The notes below the pieces were generated by a model that had not been told where the DNA came from, did no database searches, and saw only the letters and a list, made by a program, of their open reading frames with translations. A stretch of DNA of 15,673 nucleotides from Cudoniella acicularis (Eukaryota > Ascomycota > Leotiomycetes > Helotiales > Helotiaceae). Shown here one piece after another: positions 9,677 to 15,673 of this stretch (positions within the stretch are counted from its first letter, which is position 1; each line of letters begins with the position of its first letter). The position numbers were made by a program, and so were the translations under genes. The stretch covers positions 1 through 15,673 of the forward strand of contig JAAMPI010001348.1 in the NCBI GenBank assembly GCA_013054445.1. The letters are read 5' to 3'.

Positions 9677-9857
9677 TGTGGAGATATTTTTGAGATTTTG
9701 TCGGTTCCTTGCGCTGGAGCTCGAAATATTTCGCCGATAAAGTTTTGAAGCTAAAGCGGCAGATCACGTGTATCAAAACGACAACCGAATCCCGATTCCA
9801 AATCTTAAACCCTTCAAGCACGACGAGGAGCTCAACATCATCTCCCCTCATCTCACA
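9677..9857. promoter_or_regulatory. Shared divergent promoter of NOC4 and ATP4
   Basis: Only 181 bases separate the two start codons. A perfect CACGTG palindrome sits at 9765-9770, almost midway. In fungi such E-boxes are bound by bHLH proteins of the Cbf1/Pho4 type. No TATA box is obvious on either side. Co-regulation of a ribosome-assembly gene and a respiratory gene is an inference from the arrangement. Confidence 0.7.
9765..9770. promoter_or_regulatory. CACGTG E-box palindrome
   Basis: An exact 6-bp palindrome in the middle of the NOC4/ATP4 divergent promoter, 94 bases from the NOC4 ATG and 87 bases from the ATP4 ATG. Confidence 0.55.
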
Positions 9858-10768
9858 ATGGCATCCCGCTTGGCAAGAAGCGCTGTAGGTCAGTAATTGG
9901 ATGCTCCGCGAAGCTTTTTCGAGCGATTGGAAGTGGTATGGATGACTGACCACAGCTTTAGGCGCCGCTCGTCTTCGACCAGCTCTTCCTCTCCGTTCCC
10001 TTCCCGCCCTCACCACATCTATCACAAGCTATCGATCAGCATCGACCGTGCCAGCAGAGGACCCAAAGAAGAAGGCGCAATCAATTCTCGACTCTCTACC
10101 AGGTAACTCGTTAATCTCGAAGACTGCGATCCTTTCGTCCACAGCCGGTGTCGCGATTTATGCTCTCAGCAACGAGTACTATGTTGTGAACGAGGAAACG
10201 ATTGTCGCGCTCTGCCTTTTGAGTGTTTGGACTGCCGTCTTTAAATATGGTGGACCAATGTACCGGGAATGGGCGGAAGGCCAGGTCAACAAGATCAAGG
10301 GGATCTTGAATGCTGCTCGTGCAGACCACACCGAGGCTGTCAAGACACGCATTGAGAGTGTTCAGCAATTGGGCAGCGTTGTGGATATCACCAAGACCCT
10401 GTTCGAAGTTTCAAAGGTCCGTGACGGATTTGAGCGGATTTGGAAGATAAAAGGCTCACTTTTTATAGGAAACTGCTAAGCTTGAGGCTAAGGCCTATGA
10501 GCTCGAACAAACCACCGCTCTGGCTGCTGAGGCCAAGACTGTCCTCGACTCATGGGTTCGATATGAGGGACAAGTAAAGATCCGCCAACAAAAGGAGCTC
10601 TCCGAGAGCATCATTGCCAAGATCCAAAAAGAGCTTGAGAATCCCAAGGTTCTTCAACAAATTCTTCAGCAGAGTGTGGCGGACGTTGAGAGTAAGCATT
10701 TTGATACATTATATCAAACACTGGTACTAATCCTGTCTACAGAGATCGTGGCATCGAAAGCACAATAG
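9858..10768 (+). CDS. ATP4: Mitochondrial ATP synthase subunit 4 (subunit b)
   Basis: Four exons, 9858-9888, 9962-10416, 10469-10691 and 10743-10768, encode 244 residues, the same length as the yeast Atp4 precursor. The protein is the peripheral stalk (stator) subunit b of F1Fo ATP synthase, holding F1 still while the rotor turns. Residues 1 to about 38 are rich in Arg, Ala, Ser and Leu without acidic residues, a typical mitochondrial presequence. Two hydrophobic segments follow at about 65-80 and 90-106, then a long charged helix containing PMYREWAE, ILNAAR, VLDSWVRYE and LQQSVADVEK, all characteristic of the family. Intron 1 is 73 nt (GTCAGT, CTGAC branch), intron 2 is 52 nt (GTCCGT, weak branch site) and intron 3 is 51 nt (GTAAGC, CTAAT branch). 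Start context ACAATGG is strong. The first exon is only 31 nt. Confidence 0.97.
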
Positions 10769-10890
10769 ATGGGGGTTAGGGATAGGGATGGGTCACGATG
10801 CATTACAGATTTCCTTTATCACCCATGTTCATAAAACTCCTGTGCAATAGTCGATCAAGCATTTCTCATGCTTTCAGTATTCCATGAAAC

Positions 10891-10896
10891 AATAAA
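10891..10896 (+). terminator. AATAAA polyadenylation signal candidate for ATP4
   Basis: AATAAA lies 122 bases after the ATP4 stop, a reasonable 3' UTR distance for a fungal gene. Confidence 0.45.
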
Positions 10897-12777
10897 TGTG
10901 ACGCCAATGGGGTAAGGATACCATGGGACAGTGGTGCTCTAAACAACAACACTACTATCCACTTAAAAACCAATACACAAGTGTGTCTCAGACTCTTCCT
11001 TCGGTCTGTTGACCCTTGCCTGAGATGTGTATTATCATATAATCTTCCTTATTCGTCTAGGATAAGCCGACATGTTACGCAAAGTTTTTGTAAGGAAAGT
11101 CAAAGTCTAGAAACTCGTCTGCCCTTGTCCCTCCAGTTCCCCATAATAACAATTTTCGAAATCAAATTACTCTCGCGTCCGAAGAGCAGAGTTAGAAAGC
11201 ACGAAAAGCTTCGTGTGTAAGAGTTTTCACTCTTGGGCAGGCCTACAAACGGATTTCTCTTAGCTACGTATGACGATAGAAATCATCCCTTCCAAGATTA
11301 TGCCCAGTAAATCTAACTTAATTTCCCTTGTGCTTGCCTATTACCTTCGTCGTCCCTCAAACTTTCACTCTTCAATAGTGTTAAATGTTTGCCTGGGTGA
11401 AAAGGCCGGATCACTATACTTGAGATATTTCAAAGTTGGGATGAAAAGTTAAAAACTGTCATGAAAAGGAATCCAACTTAAAACAGGCTCATAGTAGAAA
11501 GCCTCGATGTCAACCACAATACGAGTACCTCGCTTTACCCCTCAATATCGGCGATTCAAAAAGTGCTCCACATGCATTCGAAAACCTATTTTCTGTTTGG
11601 CCTCAGCTACATGAGTCGATAAAAGTCCCTCCTATCTTTCCCACTCAAAGAATTTGTTGCATTTTCGACAGGCAAAAGCATTCCCGAAAAGCCATCAGCA
11701 AAAACCATACGCCCAGAAATACGCCGCATGTCTTGTCCTATTCCCTTTCCCATCCTCAGCCTTTCGAATCATTATTTTCTCGCTTGGCAAAAGACTTATA
11801 TCCAAAACAGAAAAAACAACACAACAAAAGTTTACTTCACACAACCGATTCTCTTCTATAATGTGGAGCTACGTCTTCTTGCCCTCATATGGTGTCATTT
11901 CGTAAGGACAGCGTTGATTGTGTCGCTAGACCTGGCTACACTATCCCTTTTTATACACAGAAGGCCGAATGGTCGTCTATAAGAGCTCAGGTTGTCGCTA
12001 GCTTACCGCCTTTGCAGACTTTCTGCTGCACTATTGTTATGGTAGGGAGCTTGGATTGATAGTCGGGGTGTTTGATGAGGGGGGTTCCTTCATTGAATAT
12101 TTGTATACGACGATCTAGGTGGGTTGAGTTGAGCTGTTGATGAACCACTGTTGAATTCACCTTGGCTTTGTCCTTATCTAGCCCTCTTGGAAACCAGACA
12201 GTTGCTCTGGCTTTCTATACTATCTCTTTCAGGGCATCATGGAGTTTTGCTAAGATCTTTTCGGTATTTTAAGCTTTTTTCTGTGTTTTAATTTTTCTCG
12301 GGGAAATACAGTCACGCTGCCCCCGCCACCTCTCTTGTGATACCAAGGGAGCACCGAGCGAACAAGAAGCTTGGAGAAGTCTATCCAAGGCTACGCCATC
12401 CAGGTCATACCTAGCAAGTTCTACCCTCTCATTCAAAGCTCTCTAAATCCCCTACTATCTTAGTCCAATCCCCTCTGATTCCCCTCCCGGGTATTCTCAA
12501 CCGAACAAAAACACAAGCTTGAGTTCTCAGAAGCTCTGATCACACCTCGTTAGGCTCCTCTAAGTAATCACAATCCAGCTCACCCCTCTTATCAAGCCAA
12601 GCATCCCAAGTAGCAAAATACTTTTAAAGGCTAATATAAAATAACAATCTCAACTCTGCACCACTACCCACCACAACAACACTTCGACACCCTACATTCT
12701 AGATTCATCAAACTTTCTTGAATTAATTGTATTACCGCTACTCAGTTTCAAGTTCGTTTATCTTTCAACCTCAGCCA
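10897..12777. other. Gene-free region downstream of ATP4
   Basis: About 1.9 kb with only short reading frames that lack protein character and do not join through plausible introns. No tRNA, rRNA or spliceosomal RNA signature was recognised. The last 170 bases (about 12610-12777) become A/C/T-rich and G-poor, like a fungal 5' leader, just before the ATG at 12778. Confidence 0.6.
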
Positions 12778-13193
12778 ATGTCTTTTCCACAAAAAACTCG
12801 AAGCCACATCACCCCGAGCCCTTCTCCCATTTCCCGGAGAATTGGCGTGAAGGTACTCGAGACTTAAGAGAAGCGTCGGTACCGCTAACTTTTTCGTATC
12901 ACGCGAACTCCACGAGTCTTGTTACAGACTTCTAGTCAGATAAGATTACCAGGGACGGATGCTTTAGTCGGCCCTGGTGAAAGGCTAGCAATATTTTCAA
13001 GCATGTTGCCGAAGGGGGATAAAGAAATCCAGGTCCTTATATTCTCTGCGCACCTTGACAAAATAATTGAGTTGTTTTTGTGAGCGTAAAAATCTATATG
13101 AATTCGTTTTATAGTTACTAATAGATTTTTTGGAATATAAGATTGCTGAAAGGCTATAGCGAACCCTTTGATATCTCAAAGCAAGGTGAATGA
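12778..13193 (+). CDS. Possible small three-exon gene of unknown function
   Basis: The model is 12778-12852, 12928-13079 and 13160-13193, giving 86 residues and ending in TGA. The ATG follows a leader-like A/C/T-rich stretch and has a good context (GCCAATGTC). Exon 1 reads MSFPQKTRSH followed by a PSPSPIS segment. Exon 2 gives about 50 open codons with alternating hydrophobic and charged residues (IRLPGTDALVGPGERLAIF, then IQVLIFSAHLDKIIEL). Intron 1 has a weak donor (GTACTC), and its CTAAC is about 35 bases from the acceptor. Intron 2 has a good donor (GTGAGC) and a CTAAT motif. I do not recognise the protein. The model was found by fitting splice phases, so chance is a serious alternative; it could also be upstream exons or a leader of the next gene. 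Confidence 0.3.
12948..12978. repeat. Short inverted repeat ACCAGGG / CCCTGGT
   Basis: A perfect 7-bp stem with a 17-base loop (12948-12954 and 12972-12978). It lies inside exon 2 of the doubtful small gene. No T-run follows, so it does not look like a terminator. Confidence 0.5.
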
Positions 13194-13610
13194 GAATTCA
13201 TCTATCATCTATTGATTCCCTCCCTTCTTCCGACCACCGTCCCTTGTGTGATAGTGAATGCCAACATATCTTAGCAAATAAATGATGTCTTGTCTTTGAT
13301 TAAGCCCCGCTCCGCTCTGTCCCTAACTTTGCTTCGCTTACCTACAGCTCTTCGCTTCTAGTCCGTCTTTCCACAAGAATCAGAATAATTCACCGAAGCA
13401 AACGTCGGCTTCTCTCGGTTTCTTCCTTTGTCTGACCACTTCCTAGGAAGTACAAGTATGCCTTCTATGCCCTCAAATTCTTCCTGTGCCCCGTCTCTCT
13501 TCCAAGATTTTTGCAAGTCACCAACCTAGGTTGTGGAAAAGTATCGCACACTCTCGAGCAAATCCCAAGCCAGAAACCTCTCCACAGCAATATCCTACAC
13601 CGCGATCTCG
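13194..13610 (+). promoter_or_regulatory. Probable promoter and 5' leader of the tail-anchored protein gene
   Basis: This stretch is rich in C and T, as fungal promoters and leaders often are. An ATG at 13458 opens the same frame as the downstream gene but meets TAG at 13527-13529. A 5'-leader intron at 13456-13529 (donor GTATGC, acceptor CTAG) would remove both that ATG and the stop. No ATG then occurs before 13611. Confidence 0.4.
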
Positions 13611-14680
13611 ATGTTGGCAACGAAAGAAATTCCAAGTCAAGGTGCCACATCAAATCATGATGGTACAATGTCCAAATATATATGTTCAGTTGCGACCATG
13701 ATGCCCAATAAACGAGCAGAGTTCTTGGCGGCAATTGAAAGCCTTCCAGCAGCAGAGCCAAGAAACTGGACATACCTGACCTGCGAGAATAGAGAGTTGG
13801 TTCAGCCCCTCGGCTCAACAGATATAGAGAAAGCTTCCAAGTTCCTCTTTACAGCTTATAGACAAGACAAGGGGGTTGGCTATGTTGTGGTAATCTTGCA
13901 AAAGTCTGCTGACTCGAAACTTCCTAAGGAAGTCAAAGAAGTCGCGGCCCAGCCGCTGGCGACACATTTCAAGGTTCTCTTGACTCTAGATTCCCCGATA
14001 ACCCCGACTAACGTGGAACCGCAGGACCAAAAGCTTCCCCTCAAGGCGCTGTTAACGCAATCTCCTTTGATAGCGACAATACGACCCCTAAAAAAAGCAG
14101 GATCTAACGACGGATCTCAAGTTTCTACTACTGAAATATCTGAGAAAAGCCAAAAGTACATAGCCGGCCATAAGGTTGTCGCCCATGTTTCTTTCAAGAT
14201 CCACGATTCGTTCTCAAACCCTTCACGCACCGATCTACTCCGAACACTAGTGAATAGCTTCGATGACGGAGGGAAGCCTGTTGGTTTTCTTCAACCATTC
14301 GTCAGCCGTATTCCACCTTGTGATGCTCCAGCCTCAATAATTCGGAAGTGGATCGAGTTGTGGTTCGATGAACGTAAGATTGACCGAAAACCTTGGCAGA
14401 AAGCAATAGATAGAGTTTCCTGGAACGGCTATGTTATCCGGAGAAAGGCCGATGCGATATGCCGGAGGTCCTTATCACTCCAGGATTCAGCTGGTACTCG
14501 CAGGATATTTCAGATGAGATTGTTAAGGCTCGTACACCTGAGCAGGTGAGTCCGTTTGAACTGTCTGTGGACAGTATGGAGAATTCGAATCTAATTGTAC
14601 TACTATAGAGAACCTGGCTCTACGTTGTAGCGATACTCGTCATTTTCATCGTGATATTTTTCGGGGCTTGGGTGTTTTGA
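13611..14680 (+). CDS. Unrecognised protein with a C-terminal membrane anchor
   Basis: The preferred model has exons 13611-14373, 14484-14545 and 14609-14680, giving 298 residues. The last intron is well supported (GTGAGT, CTAAT branch at 14590-14594, acceptor ATAG) and opens a final exon encoding about 20 hydrophobic residues (WLYVVAILVIFIVIFF) just before the stop, typical of a tail anchor with the bulk in the cytosol. The 14374-14483 intron has a strong donor (GTAAGA) and acceptor (CTCCAG) in matching phase but no clear branch site. Without it the open frame runs to TGA at 14547-14549 and misses the anchor. The body is soluble and of mixed composition, with NWTYLTCENRELVQPLGS, GYVVVIL, HKVVAHVSFKIHDSF and SFDDGGKPVGFLQPF; I recognise no domain. 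The ATG at 13668 has a better context (ACAATG) and would give 279 residues. Confidence 0.65.
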
Positions 14681-15500
14681 CCTAGCCAAGACCCCGCGGT
14701 AAAGGTCGTATTGGAATAACGAGGCTTGGATAATATATTCATAAGATTGCACACCTCTGCGGATTTGGTTTCTTGTTGGGGGAGGGTATGCTGAGGGCTG
14801 TGGATAAAAGCTTTAGGATAATTTTGTACAAAGAGTTTCTACATGGCGCAACTTAGGGATCTTTTGGCGGGAATCCAACTCTTTAACGCTTCTAAGAGGA
14901 CAGTTCGTTATGAAGCCAAATTGATTAATCTGTTAGCTCTCGATAAAATCGATATAAATTGAATCCTGACGAGAACACCATTTAGCTCATCAGTCGAATG
15001 GATGAGATTCGGATTGTGTAAAGTTTCTTGTACGTTTCATGGTCGTTCACCCCAGCTTTGAATATATCATTGATGCTACCGTGGTGAGGGCTTGGATTTG
15101 AAAACCATAGGCTTTTTTTTAAGTGTTTGAGATGGAAAGGGATTGAGTTTAAAATGTTTCTTGGAAGCAGCGGTGCTGTGAAGTAGAGTAGCGCTTAGAT
15201 CTAAGTTGCAAACAGCCTCTAAATCTTTCGTTGGAATGTTTTTTTTTTTATAATTTATAATTTCTATGGAACTCTGGTTTATGACAAACAACCCTCACCA
15301 AAGTACGAAAGCTCAAAAAAAGCCAAGCTGCCTGAGTTTGTAGGAGTTTTTATCGTACTCTATACGACAATTGTTCTAAGCTGCAATAGCATGCCATCAA
15401 TCTGAAGTTTCAAAGTCACAACAACACTACTAAGATGAGGTAAATGTCGATTGATTCACACTTGCCCTGTGAGTAATAAAGAAAGGAGGAAAAGAATAGA
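14681..15500. other. Non-coding region after the tail-anchored gene
   Basis: AT-rich sequence with homopolymer runs, including a nine-T run near 15240 and an eight-T run near 15112. Only short, unconvincing reading frames occur on either strand. It presumably contains the 3' UTR of the upstream gene and part of the promoter of a gene beyond the window. Confidence 0.55.
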
Positions 15501-15673
15501 AAGGGCATACAAAAAAACAGGCACAACCCACAACCACCCTCTCTCATTCTGTATATCTCACCCTCCTCACCTCGAAAAATCCCCACATTCCCACGTTCAA
15601 ACCTCCAATTTCAAATCCTCCACTAGATTCCAGAAACTTCAAACTTCAAACTTCACCCACCTACCACACCTTT
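15501..15673 (+). promoter_or_regulatory. Probable 5' leader of a gene beyond the window
   Basis: From about 15520 the plus strand becomes C/T/A-rich and nearly G-free, like the leader before the bZIP gene, and contains no ATG. It probably leads into a plus-strand gene starting after 15673. Confidence 0.45.
15634..15654 (+). repeat. Three tandem AAACTTC units
   Basis: Exact copies at 15634-15640, 15641-15647 and 15648-15654, inside the leader-like sequence at the window end. Confidence 0.85.

Noticed and set aside
12997..13179. 60-codon minus-strand frame
   Set aside because: It lies antisense to the candidate small gene, has K/Y/S-rich low-information composition and no supporting signals.
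15076..15291. 71-codon minus-strand frame ending the window
   Set aside because: Its Lys-rich composition derives from T-runs on the plus strand; there is no domain or plausible intron linkage.

Overview
The window is nuclear DNA of a filamentous ascomycete. The evidence is short GT-AG introns (about 50-75 nt, with CTAAC, CTAAT or CTGAC branch sites), pyrimidine-rich 5' leaders, and fungal-type proteins. A leotiomycete-like organism would fit, but that is only an impression. No bacterial-type feature, transposon, rRNA, tRNA or CRISPR array was recognised.

Layout from left to right: (1) 424-2333 (+), a 616-residue bZIP transcription factor in two exons, with an unusual hydrophobic stretch C-terminal to the zipper. 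(2) 2334-5630, a 3.3-kb gene-free region between convergent genes, holding microsatellites, a long G-poor tract and a dense GATA block. (3) 5631-7423 (-), a seven-exon Sel1-repeat protein whose reading frame breaks once near the end of its N-terminal third. (4) 7947-9676 (-), NOC4, a ribosome-biogenesis protein in three exons. (5) 9858-10768 (+), ATP4, the mitochondrial ATP synthase stator subunit b in four exons. NOC4 and ATP4 diverge from a 181-bp shared promoter with a central CACGTG palindrome. (6) 10769-12777, about 2 kb with no supported gene. (7) 12778-13193 (+), a weakly supported small three-exon gene. (8) 13611-14680 (+), an unrecognised protein that, once spliced, ends in a C-terminal membrane anchor. 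(9) 14681-15673, non-coding, ending in a CT/A-rich stretch that looks like the 5' leader of a gene lying beyond the window.

The genes are mostly housekeeping (translation, respiration, regulation) and do not form an evident cluster or pathway. I see no clear new biological system. The items most worth checking are the membrane-anchor-like bZIP, the frame break in the Sel1-repeat gene, the unrecognised tail-anchored protein and the large convergent intergenic region. All splice models were built by eye from phase, splice signals and protein continuity.
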